DNA of 64,000 nucleotides, taken from contig CM055096.1 in the NCBI GenBank assembly GCA_029204225.1, positions 33,067,115 through 33,131,114 of the forward strand, read 5' to 3'. A model generated the notes under the pieces. That model saw nothing but the letters and a program-made list of their open reading frames with translations. It was not told where the DNA came from and searched no databases. A program made the translations under genes and the position numbers. Shown here piece after piece: positions 11,915 through 20,975 of the stretch; position 1 is the first letter of the stretch, and each line of letters begins with the position of its first letter. This stretch comes from Diphasiastrum complanatum (lineage: Eukaryota > Streptophyta > Lycopodiopsida > Lycopodiales > Lycopodiaceae).

Positions 11915-12470
11915 TGTTAGCCGATATTTTCGCACGAAAAATCAGGCTATTGTTAGAGCAATTTTCACAATTTTGTATAAAAATCGGCATGTAAAACTCG
12001 GCTATTAATGGTAAAATTGGCACACAGTTGCCTATAGGTAGGGGTCCCAACCCGCCCAAAATGTGGCTAGAGCAAATTTTGAGGCCTTAGAAAGCCCATA
12101 GAATAGTTTACGGCCTTAGAATTGGCCCGAATATACTAGCCGACAAGGCTGAGCAAATTTTTCAATGTACTCTGCTACTTTTTATTAATACAAAAAATTG
12201 CCTATTGTCTTTTTCAGGGAACCGGTTGCCTTAAAGAAACCCCAAGTCATGAGTGCTCGCGAGTACGATACACGAAAAAACGGCAATGGAAAAAATCGAC
12301 TCACGAATATAACAGAGAAGTTGCGGGACAAGGTCAAAAGACAAGAGAGCTGGTAATGGCAAAGTATGGGCAAGTGGAGAAAAATCTCAGGGCAATGTGT
12401 TGATCGGCACCCCAACGAACAAACCTCGACGACTGAGCCATGGGCACAAACACGCAAAAGGAAAATACAA
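11915..12470 (+). mobile_element. Gypsy 5' LTR fragment plus start of internal region (same family as 63496)
   Basis: Positions 11915-12091 match 63496-63672 almost base for base, starting TGTTAGCCGATATTTTCG in both. The two then diverge at the same point. Downstream, about 12.24-12.46 kb carries a lysine/arginine-rich reading frame (VMSAREYDTRKNGNGKN) that could be the start of a gag, but no tRNA primer-binding site is obvious. The fragment ends abruptly at about 12470, where a minus-strand LTR fragment begins. Assignment as the 5' end of the element whose gag lies at 14.4 kb is inference from orientation and order. Confidence 0.5.
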
Positions 12471-12670
12471 GTGATTTAGTGCATCTAACATTCAAATTTA
12501 AATGTGTCCAAAATCGACCTCCTAACTTTCTCACACTTTCCAAAAGTGGTAATTCGAATGAAATTTGACTAAAATAACTTTCATAAAGTTTATCTCTAGG
12601 TCTAAAATGCATATTGTCCTAATATTGACAATTAACCAAAATATGACTAAACTAGTTGATATTTCTTACA
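12470..12670 (-). repeat. LTR fragment, inverted copy of 27313-27530
   Basis: On the minus strand the sequence starts at 12670 with TGTAAGAAATATCAACTAG and continues through ATTTTGGTTAATTGTCAATA and ATATGCATTTTAGAC. It matches the plus strand from 27313 for about 200 bp, apart from a short duplication around 27338 in the latter. It stops at 12470 against the gypsy fragment. It is the 5' portion of an LTR of the protease-plus-novel-ORF retroelement family. Confidence 0.65.
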
Positions 12671-13619
12671 GGTCGTTGACCTTCATCGATAGTTGTGAAT
12701 GCATTGTTGTTCTTCTCACCATCTTTGGATGATTCTGCGACATTTGTCTTTTCTCCTTTGTGCTTTCCTTTGGGATTGTGCCAACAATCGTATGCTGAAT
12801 GTCTCTTTTTCTTGCAATGAGTGCAAGGTATAGTCGAATTAAACTAGCATTTGTCTGTTGTGTGTCTCGATTTGCGACAGTGATCATAGGTAGACATATC
12901 TTTGTTGTTATTACCCTTCAGTGAAGACTTCAATTGAGTCTTCTCGATCTTGGCTTGTTTTTGTTCTTCTTTTGTCCCTTTGCAGAAAGGGCCTTCTCCT
13001 AGTCGCCATTTGATTCTCCTTCATCTCTCATCAATCTTTCATCTGCTACGAGATTGATTGCTCTTTTGAATGTCATCTCTAAGAAATCTTAAGATGAACA
13101 TTCTCAGTGGATGATAAGATGAGGGTAGTGATTTCATAAAGTACATCAGTTGCTAGGGTGTTGAGACTTGATGCTCTTGTCTAGATGCAGAGAGCTAAGT
13201 GAAGATTTGATCTTCTCTACATGGTGATCCAGCTCATTTCCATCTCATCGCAAGCTCTGTAGCTAATTGTGGAGATGCATGACCGATGCGGTTGTCCTCA
13301 CTTCATACTTTTCTTTAGTTTTTTCCACGCTTCTTTCATGGCTGCTTTGGCAATCTTCAATCTGCATGAGAATTTCTTCGTTTATAGAGGATACGATGAT
13401 CACCATTGCGCGTTCATCTTTCCTTATCCATTCCGCCCTTCTTGGTTCTCCCTATGGAGGTTTTGGCTTTGTGAGATTAGTCACTAACCATATTCCTTCA
13501 TCTTTTAGAAGTGTTTTCATCTTGAACTTCCATATATGATAGTTTGCACCATCGAGATTGATTGTAAGCATTGACTGAATTGTAGCAATATTGTATCTAA
13601 TGAATATGCTTTGATACCA
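12671..13619 (-). pseudogene. Copia-like gag remnant with zinc knuckle and primer-binding site
   Basis: On the minus strand near 12.79-12.83 kb a CCHC zinc knuckle CTHCKKKRHSAYDC (C-x2-C-x4-H-x4-C) is encoded. A second, damaged one (YDHCRKSRHTTDKC, first Cys replaced by Tyr) lies about 60 bp upstream of it in the reading direction. A lysine-rich tail follows. At 13608-13619 the minus strand reads TGGTATCAAAGC, one mismatch from the initiator-Met tRNA primer-binding site TGGTATCAGAGC. This is therefore the 5' internal end of a minus-strand LTR element: PBS, then gag. Protease and the rest of pol are missing, since gag runs straight into the LTR fragment at 12670. Confidence 0.6.
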
Positions 13620-14011
13620 TGCTGCAAAAGTGCGCTATCTAATGCGAAAGTATGCTACACAATGTGCGAGATTACTGGATCTAGATATGCTAATACAAAT
13701 CACAAGCAATGCAACAATCAATCAAACAATGATGGATGCAACGGAAAAACACTGTTGAAAAACATAATATCTTTTGTATTTTCTTCTATTGGAGTGAGTC
13801 GGTAATGCAACGCAAATAGTGGCCTAACGCTCCTCTTACAATTCTATTGTTGTTCTCTAACAACGTTCTCTCTGCTTCGTCGTCTTCTTCATTTTCCTCT
13901 ATAGGGCCATTTTTGGCTTAGAAGGCAAATTGGTCAATTCCACATGTAAAGCCATCATTTGGCCAAAAGTAGGATAACATGCAAACTCGAGCTAGTTAGG
14001 CTTGTGACACA
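13620..14011 (-). repeat. Probable 5' LTR adjoining the primer-binding site (minus strand)
   Basis: Position 13620 abuts the PBS above. Read on the minus strand, the stretch could start TGTGTCACAAGCC at 14011 and end CTTTTGCAGCA at 13620, giving the TG...CA ends of an LTR. There is no second copy in the window to confirm the limits, so only the PBS-proximal end is well supported. Confidence 0.4.
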
Positions 14012-14119
14012 TGTGTAGATGTAATCTGATGAGTGCCACACTTCAAGTCTTGGCAAGAATCAAGGGGTATGTGCAAGCACATCACTTAGGAGATCATTAT
14101 CACACTCAAAGGACACTTC

Positions 14120-14440
14120 ACACGTGTGAATTTCAAACATACACATACACATATACAAATACACATCCATATACATATGCATATGCATACACATACATGT
14201 AGACATACACATGCACATCACAAACACACATACACACACATACATATATACACATATACATATACACAAATGCATACACATATATATACATATATAAATG
14301 TACATACACGTACACGTACACATACACATATACGTACACATGCACATATACACATATACATAGATACACATACACATACATATATGTATAGATACACACA
14401 TATACATGGCCACATACACACAGAGAGAGATATATATAAT
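14120..14440. repeat. AC/AT-rich simple-sequence array
   Basis: About 300 bp is built almost only of ACAC, ACAT and ATAT words (CACATACACATATACA-like, irregular period near 6). Because it lacks stop triplets it is open in several frames on both strands, which produces artefactual His/Thr/Tyr-rich and Cys/Val/Tyr-rich reading frames. It ends exactly where homology of the following gag to the copy at 61.3 kb begins. Confidence 0.85.
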
Positions 14441-15415
14441 ATCCAAATAGATGACATTCCATCAGAAGTAGAATTGGGAGAATGCTCAACTCGATATGAT
14501 AGTGATGGTGAGACATCTAATCTAGTTGAGAGCTACAGTGATATATCTGAGTGGGAGACTATATCTGAAGGTGAAGTTGAACCGAAACCCAGTGCGATGG
14601 TAGGTGATGAAACAAAAAATGACGAAGAGATGAGGGATGATGATATACTGTCAGAAAAAGGACCAATGGTGGAAAATAAAGTTGAGCCAAACATGGGCCT
14701 CGAGGATCACACTAACCAGAACACGGAAGAAGACATTTTAGCTGAAGATGACCATCGAGCTCAAACTCAATCAACTGTGCAAACACCTAGCGCTCTATCT
14801 ATCGCACCAATGACACGAAGAATCACTCAACCAATAGTTGTCTCGGATGACACCGAGAGGGTACCTAGTATAGTAGGCTCATTACTGCAATTCCATGGAA
14901 ACAATGATGAAGATGCCCATGAGCATCTTGCAGATTTCGAGACACTAATGGTTGTTAATGCAATTGTGAATCCTGCGCATAGGATGATGCTATTTTCCAC
15001 AACTCTTATAGGAGAAGCTAGGCAATGGTGCTATAATCTACCCAAAGCTTCCATCACCACATGGGAGGAATTGTTTCGATTGTTTTTAGCAGAGTTCGGA
15101 CCCAGATACAATGTTGATAGCCTAATGTTTGCTCTGACCACAATACAACAAGAATCGGGAGAATCAGTACGCCTATATGCCAGGCAACTCAAGGAGCTCA
15201 TTCGCAAATTGAACATAGGGCTAGCAACTGAGGTATCGTCTCAATTGGTGCTCATCTTTTTCCTAAGGGGCTTACAACCGGATATACAATTAATGTACGC
15301 CAATCTGGAGTCTCCTCTTTTGAAGAGGCGGTGTCTAGGGCCATGATTATTGAGGCAGCATATGTCGCTACATCTAAATGTCAAGCAATGAGGAATCCAA
15401 TCCTAGAGAGTAGCT
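14441..15415 (+). pseudogene. Ty3/gypsy gag, copy 1
   Basis: The plus-strand frame is open from the simple repeat to about 15.34 kb. The N-terminal part is acidic and disordered (VELGECSTRYDSDGE, SEGEVEPKPS). The retrotransposon gag core follows with LLQFHGNNDEDAHEHLADFE, then ARQWCYNLPKASITTWEELF and FGPRYNVDSLMFALTTIQQ. The order and wording are classical for Pfam Retrotrans_gag. A one-base loss near 15.296 kb shifts the frame relative to copy 2 at 61.3 kb. After the gag stop (TGA at about 15415) the same frame continues with RPHYALERDSVMPN-type sequence, broken by a further TGA. Copy 1 lacks the roughly 330 bp of coding sequence that precedes this point in copy 2; the simple repeat stands in its place. 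Confidence 0.85.
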
Positions 15416-16024
15416 GACAGACAATAAGGGGTGAGTTGAATGTTATGAGAGAGCTACATCATAGCTTCGAACCCCCAGGATCAAGACCACACTACGCACT
15501 TGAGAGAGATAGTGTGATGCCGAATTGTCACACTTGATACCAAGGGACTGAAAGGTATATCAGGCCTTTTAGTACACAAGAACGACACTGTGGAAATGAA
15601 AATGCCTATAATATGGGATACGAGACTACTACCGAAATTATACCCCCAGAATACCTGAACTAGAACATGATGAAGTAGATAGAATATCAATGGGGGTTCG
15701 AGAGAAAAATTGGGAATAGAAACATTGCAGCGGGGAGGGGAGTGACTCCTTTGCCCAATGGATAAGGCACTGAAAAAAAAAATTTAGGTTGACATTGCTT
15801 GGCGGCTCCAGATCGGATCTATAACCATTTGTGAGGTTTGACATCTCTCTCCCAATACCTGATTGGATCTTTTTAGTAGACAAGCTCAAATGAAGCTAGA
15901 TCTCCCCTAGCTCATGATTCAGATTCGATTCATGGATCTCATTCATAGTGGACATCAATTAACGAATCATACAATTTAGATTCGATCAAAAGATTCCAAA
16001 AACTCACAGTTGAGATTTTCATGT
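15416..16024 (+). mobile_element. Non-coding downstream part of gag copy 1
   Basis: It is homologous to 62270-62880 along its full length. In the first 250 bp the gag-linked frame continues with stops. Then comes a tRNA-Arg-like segment (15744-15851) and AT-rich sequence. Homology to copy 2 stops at CATGTAGATC (16024 here, 62880 there). The minus-strand novel retroelement begins at that point. Confidence 0.6.
15744..15851 (+). other. tRNA-Arg-like segment (copy 1), pseudo-tRNA or SINE head
   Basis: GACTCCTTTGCCCAATGG followed by ATAAGGCACTG matches the 5' half of plant tRNA-Arg genes (box A, D-arm). Further on, CGGATC...TTGTGAGGTTTGACATC resembles the anticodon 3' arm and T-arm with box B (GGTTTGA here, GGTTCGA in copy 2). 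An A-run and about 35 bp of extra sequence separate the halves, and no matching acceptor 3' strand is seen. It is therefore not a functional tRNA gene. Confidence 0.45.
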
Positions 16025-16232
16025 AGATCAATTCACATCATTAATGAGAAGACAAGATTCCTACATGGTGAATTAGATGAAGAGGTCTACATGGATCAAT
16101 CTCCATCTTGCCACAAGATGTCATCAACACTTGATGACTTGGCCATGAATGAGTGATATAATAAACTCCATTAGCTTCATTTCCATCAACAAAACCATCC
16201 AAGAATGCTAGTACAACTCCAACAATAAGATA

Positions 16233-17732
16233 TTACAAGACAATGTAGCTAGTTTGTCCATATCTTGACAATTTGCACACATTCACATGAAATAGCTCAA
16301 ACATGAGATTGAACAAGTAAAGTAAACTTGAAAAATACTTCATTGCTGCTCCTTTGACCTTACTTGAGTCTTCAATAAGCTGAAAAAATAGATCCATAAC
16401 ATCTTTGCCAAATAACCTTCCTTTGATGCTCTTGACTAGCTCCAAATGGCCACCTTTCCTTTTGTGTTGTTGAAGCCCTTTGAGACCAACCTCTTGATCT
16501 TCCTCTTGACCATCAAAGTCATTGAACAAAATTTGTTTTCCAGATCCATTACTTGCTTTTCCAGTATGAAAACCATGAGAACCAATATCCACTTGCATAG
16601 CATCATCTACACAAGAAAATTCTCCAAAACATGTGAGTAAAGCAAAGTGAGTCACTTCCACTTGCTTACCTTTCTCTTGATCATCAAAGATATGAATATC
16701 TTCAGATCTGAACCTCTGGAAATACTCCCTCTCAAACATATGATCTAGATCCAACAAGATCTCATCAATGCTTGATCTCAATCTTCCATAAAGGTTAGTA
16801 AAAACAATGTCACCAATGTGACCATCATAAATCAAAAGATAGATTCCAAACTTTCCATCCAACATGAAGTAGAGTAGGTGAAGATGAGTATCAAACCTAA
16901 TAAATCCAACCCTCTTGAGTCCATAACAGACCTCAATAAGCTCACCAATGAGATCTCCCTTGCCTTGAAGAAATTGCCTCTCGATTTGCTCCATGTAGTC
17001 TTCTCCAGCCAACCTTTTGCCATCTTGATCATGAGTGATCAATTCATAATCATAGAATCCTTTGAGTTGATGAAGAGGTGTGAGATCCATGCCTTGGATC
17101 TTCCCAAGAACCAATCTTCCATTGCTCTTTCCTCCATAAGACTCCCTCTTAATGATTGCATCATAAGAAGTAGAAACCTCAAAAACATTAGAAGCCATGA
17201 AAAAAATGATTAGTACCTTCAACATAAGGATGATTGAAGTACTCTTTTTTTTCAAACAAGAACTTCTACTCAATGTTTTAGGTGATGACTCATATGATAA
17301 TGATTCTTCCTCACTATCATTCACAATGACATCATTCAAAGTACATCCTACTTTGAACTCTTCACATACTTCTCTTCTTCTTGACTTGTGACTATTTCTC
17401 TCACCAACTCTCTTGATAGAACCATTTGCTCTACTCTCTTTATGAAGACATGTGACTCCACTTGCTGGAAAAATGACTTTCTTGGACTCATCACAAAAGA
17501 ATGTAGAGGAACCACCTCCTTCATGCATGCACCTAGCAACATCTTTTTCCATATGATCAAAGAAATCATTAACAACAAGCTTTTTCAAGAAAGAACCTTC
17601 ACCTCCATTGATGAAGTTAGCTCTTTCCTTACCTTTTGCATGCTTGCACTTGCCATGAAAAACCATTGAAACACCATGATTATCCTCAAGACTAGCCAAG
17701 TTAGCACAAAGATGAACATCTCCAAGAAGCAT
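16233..17732 (-). CDS. Unrecognised 499-residue ORF of the novel retroelement (copy 1)
   Basis: This is the longest open frame in the window. It begins at MLLGDVHLCANLASLEDN; the true protein probably starts further upstream, because the frame is contiguous with the protease region apart from a frameshift near 17.8 kb. Seen: a Cys/His-containing N-terminal part (residues 1-130, several C, including FFCDESKK), an acidic Ser-rich stretch (about 138-158), then a hydrophobic segment LMLKVLIIFFMA (about 169-180) that could be a signal anchor. A conserved block follows (about 195-385, with LHQLKGFYDYELITHDQDG and FGIYLLIYDG), then a linker and a second hydrophobic stretch (467-485). The block is shared with the 24.8 kb copy. 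No RT, integrase, zinc-knuckle or helicase motif is present. It may be a captured host gene or an envelope-like ORF; neither is shown. Confidence 0.6.
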   Translation of the reverse strand: MLLGDVHLCANLASLEDNHGVSMVFHGKCKHAKGKERANFINGGEGSFLKKLVVNDFFDHMEKDVARCMHEGGGSSTFFCDESKKVIFPASGVTCLHKESRANGSIKRVGERNSHKSRRREVCEEFKVGCTLNDVIVNDSEEESLSYESSPKTLSRSSCLKKKSTSIILMLKVLIIFFMASNVFEVSTSYDAIIKRESYGGKSNGRLVLGKIQGMDLTPLHQLKGFYDYELITHDQDGKRLAGEDYMEQIERQFLQGKGDLIGELIEVCYGLKRVGFIRFDTHLHLLYFMLDGKFGIYLLIYDGHIGDIVFTNLYGRLRSSIDEILLDLDHMFEREYFQRFRSEDIHIFDDQEKGKQVEVTHFALLTCFGEFSCVDDAMQVDIGSHGFHTGKASNGSGKQILFNDFDGQEEDQEVGLKGLQQHKRKGGHLELVKSIKGRLFGKDVMDLFFQLIEDSSKVKGAAMKYFSSLLYLFNLMFELFHVNVCKLSRYGQTSYIVL

Positions 17733-18262
17733 ATTAGATCTTGACCTAGATCTAGCATAAGGAAGCTTTTTAGACTTTGCATAAGATCCACCAATCTTAT
17801 TGATGCTAAAAGGTAACTTTGGAAGTTGAGACCAATCTCCTTTTCCATTCCATACTTTTTGTTAGCCATAACAAAAGCATCAAGCTTGAAAAGTCTACCT
17901 TGTCTATTGCCCCTAGCAACCAAGATTTATTCCTTTGTAATGAAACAAGAAACACCACCAAACGTTACCATGTATCCTTTTTCTATCATTTGACCAACAC
18001 TTAGCAAATTCTTTGAAAGTGAAAGAATGTAAAGAACACCATCAAGTCTTGCTTTCCTATTAGTAGAGAGACAAATAGGAATTGAAACAATATCTTCAAT
18101 CACACACTCACCACCATTGGCCATGTGAATTGCTTTCTTGGCTTCATCATAAGTGACCAAAGAAGTAAAGAACTCTATGTGACTAGTCATGTGTGAACTA
18201 GCTCCACTATCAATCCACCATGAATCTTTGTCACCTTCACTTGATATGAGACTTGAAGAACA
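17585..18262 (-). pseudogene. Copia-type aspartic protease of the novel retroelement (copy 1)
   Basis: On the minus strand DSWWIDSGASSHMTSH gives the active site DSG. It is followed by VIHMANGG-like sequence (AIHMANGGECVIEDI here) and LDGVLYILSLSKNLLSVGQM, the hallmark second half of copia proteases. A TAA stop interrupts the frame at about 17.93 kb (the other copy has Lys there). The reading then continues with VARGNRQGRLFKL. Upstream, the open frame is artificially extended by LINE sequence across the junction at 18262. Gag is missing. Confidence 0.75.
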
Positions 18263-19395
18263 CATCAAACCTACAAAGTCTCTTTCGATAGTGTCCCAAA
18301 AGGCGTGATAGAACTCTGTTGAGAGCCCGTCCTCTCCTGGAGATTTTTCGGTTCCCATGGCTTTAATAGCCCTTTTGAGTTTGGTGGCTGAGAGTGGGGC
18401 TTCTAGCTTGGCTCGATCAGAGCTCTCCACATTTGTCGATGTTTGCGAGAAATCTTGCTGTTGCTTCCGCTCAGTTGGCCCAAGAGACCTCGGCTGATAT
18501 AGCTTGTGAAAGTGAGATGCGAATACCTCTTGGATGTTATCCACCTCGGTGCATACTTGTCAATTCTCATTTTGTACTGCATTGATGTCCTCGTTTTTGT
18601 GCTTGAGGTGAAGCTGGTTGAAGAAGTATCTTGATGGTGCATCGCCTTCGCGGATCAAATTAGTTCTGGATTGGACTCTGGCGCCAGCTGCCTCGGCTGC
18701 ATCCAGGGCTCTGAGTTCTGTGGCCGCTAGGAGAACTTCTGAGTGAAGGGAGTCGTGCCTTGGTTGGAGCTCCAGCTGGCGCAGGTGATCTAGCTTTTGT
18801 AAAAGTTGAGAACGCCTTTGCCGCTTAGCAGACGCTTTAGCTTTGCCTGCATCTCGGAAAAAGCTGATTGTCATTTCCGTTGCGTGCTCCCAGAATTCCT
18901 ATGCTGATCTGTTTGTGGAATACCTTTCCACATGGCTCTGAATTTCTCTGTTAGGTGCTCATCTTTGAGAAGGGATGTGTTGAGGTTGAAGTAGTTGTCC
19001 CTTCCTCGGTAGATTTGGGCGCCCCATTCCCAGGAGCAGGAGATTGGGCAGTGATCCGAGAGCGCTTGGTCCCTGTGGACCGTCACTTTGGATGCACAAT
19101 TGAATCACCATCCTTTTTGTGAAGCCTAGAAGCGGTCAAGTCTGGCTTTGAGTTTTTCTGCTCCGGGCCGTCCGTTGTCCCAAGTCATGTGCTCGGGGCC
19201 AGGGTCGTTGGTCAGGAGGACCATGTCAGTCAGGTCCATCTCTGCCTTGAGGCTTCACCAGCCGTTCGGTTTCCCATATGGTCTTGAGTGCCCCGATTTG
19301 TCCCTAATATTCTCTGTCATGTTGAAGTCTCCAACGATGATTCTTGGGACGTGTGTAGGTAGCATAAGCCTTGTAAACTCTGTTTGAGATATAGT
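18263..19395 (-). mobile_element. LINE (non-LTR retrotransposon) fragment: endonuclease to RT start
   Basis: On the minus strand, from 19.38 kb downward: IIVGDFNMTEN (APE endonuclease GDFN motif), HMTWDNGRPG-like sequence, and DQALSDHCPISCSW (the SDH catalytic motif) near 19.05 kb. A basic, helical linker follows (RQRRSQLLQKLDHLRQLEL), then NLIREGDAPSRYFFNQL and the RT entry motif KSPGEDGLSTEFYHAFWDTI near 18.3 kb. The RT core beyond this is absent; it abuts the protease of the novel retroelement at 18262. Frames are interrupted (separate ORFs at 18403-18642, 18560-18874, 18871-19086). It is 5'- and 3'-truncated and non-functional. Confidence 0.85.
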
Positions 19396-20100
19396 CAATA
19401 AAAGAAAAGCCAAGATCCAAACTCAACAAACACAAAGAACTTGATAACTACTATTTGAAAGCAAGTGGTGTTGTACATATCATTTTGAACTTTAGAAAAC
19501 GCAATGCAACTACATGACAAAAGTTTGCATGATACTTACCACAAACTTGAAATGAACATCTCGAAAGAGAACATGATACAACTACTTATTCCAAAATCTA
19601 CTTATATAAAAAAAAAACAAGTAGAATGAAATAGAATAGCAAAATACTTCTAACCATTTTGAAAGTATCAATGCACTAGAAAAATAATAATAACACAAAC
19701 AAAATTTATGAACTATAAGACTGACAAAAAAACTATGATTACATCATACAAATAAAAAAATAGTCCTCACACGAAATAAAATTTACATTATAACCAAATT
19801 TACAAATGATGTCAAATGAATGGTGAACAAAAATGTATATTATGGCAAGTACCAGAAATGAATAGCGAACAAAAATGTATATTGTAAGGAATGCATGCAT
19901 AGAAAGAAACTTCAACTAACACAACCAATACATCTTTTCTTGACAAGAGGAGTTGGAACTATGAAAACCTTTACAACACAATTGATTGTACAAGGATTGA
20001 TTCGACATTATAATCGGACTCAAAAAAAACATGATTTGGACGAAGAAAGTGCTTCCCAGCTTGAAAACTTTTCCCAAGAAATCTGTGATATTGACATCTC
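19396..20100. other. AT-rich stretch before the copia element
   Basis: This is A-rich, low-complexity sequence with many AAAA runs and no coding motif. It contains no sequence matching the copia 3' LTR at 24037, so the copia 5' LTR is lost. Two related phrases occur at 19.82 and 19.86 kb (GAACAAAAATGTATATT). Confidence 0.5.
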
Positions 20101-20154
20101 TTAGAACCAAGTGAAAGACTAAGTACCTCCAATTATTCAATATGGAAGGTTAGG

Positions 20155-20890
20155 ATGGAGTCTGTTCTTATACTCCAGGATGTTATGGACATAGTACTTG
20201 GTATTGAGGAGGAGCCTCAAGCACAACTTGAAATACCAAAGCATAGGAAGACAACTAGGACGACTCTACACTTCATTAAAATGAATGTCTCTAATGAGAT
20301 TCTAAGAGAAATAGGATCTTGCACCACTGCTAAAGAAGCTTGGGATGCACTTAAGTCTATCTATGAAGCTAAGAACACTTCTAGAATTCTCACTCTTAGA
20401 AATCAGATTTTTCAAAGTTCTCAAAGAAGTGAGGACAGTGCATCAAATTATGTTCTAAGAGTAAAAGATCTTCATAGGGAGCTTGTGTTGGTGTCACAAT
20501 CAATCAAGATGAGCTAGTACAAGTCATTCTTAATGGCTTAAAAGAAGACTATGATAATCTTGTTCAATCCTTTGCCATAAAGGCAGAGTTGCCCAATTTG
20601 GAGACTCTTCAAGGAATTCTCATCTCTGACGAAGCAAGGCAAAGTTACAAACTTTCAAGGATGAACAAACTCGAGTATATTGGAAGTGACAAAGCTCTCT
20701 TTGTCATGGACAAGCATATAGGGAGGAGCAAGAACCAGTTTTCTCAAGCCTTCAACAAAGACAAAGCCAAGGACAAAGACAAAGATGGAGAAGAGGATGA
20801 CTCAACTCATCCTTCTACTTCCAAGACCAAGAAGAAGAAAGTCAAGTGTTTCTTTTGTGGCAAGAAGGGGCACTATGCCTCTAATTGATT
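20155..20890 (+). pseudogene. Copia gag (UBN2-type) with zinc knuckle
   Basis: From about 20136 the protein reads as a copia gag: VLGIEEEPQAQLE, then EILREIGSCTTAKEAWDALK and YVLRVKDLHREL. There is a stop at about 20515 and a frame change, then a basic linker and the CCHC knuckle CFFCGKKGHYASN near 20.85 kb. The last Cys codon of the knuckle is TGA (position 20886-20888), a loss of the zinc ligand and a stop at once. Confidence 0.85.
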
Positions 20891-20975
20891 CAAAAAGAAA
20901 AATAAACTCAAACAAGCAAATCTCTCTAATGAGAAAGAAAAAGACTTTATTGCAAGTGAAGGAGAAGGATCCCTC

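Larger units (their letters stand above)
16025..18262 (-). mobile_element. Non-autonomous retroelement: copia-type protease plus novel ORF, copy 1
   Basis: On the minus strand this reads, from 18262 downward, a copia-type aspartic protease, the beginning of a GAG-pre-integrase-like segment (GNRQGRLFKL), then an unrelated long ORF. The plus-strand block at 24.83-27.3 kb is the same element inverted. Homology between the two extends to about 16.10 kb. Its 5' side is cut by a LINE fragment at 18262 and its 3' side meets gag copy 1 at 16024, so no LTR remains at this copy. There is no integrase, RT or RNase H. Confidence 0.7.

Noticed and set aside
12185-12612. Minus-strand frames of 90-92 codons across a gypsy and LTR junction
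   Set aside because: They cross the 12470 breakpoint between two elements, so they are not a single gene.
14120-14440. Telomere or CRISPR-like array
   Set aside because: Units are irregular AC/AT words with no TTTAGGG and no spacer-repeat structure.
14060-14516. Long minus-strand frames rich in Cys, Val and Tyr
   Set aside because: They are the complement of the AC/AT simple repeat, which lacks stop codons; composition alone explains them.
16878-17213. Plus-strand frames opposite the 499-residue ORF
   Set aside because: The same antisense frames recur opposite copy 2, so they follow the sense ORF; no independent motif.
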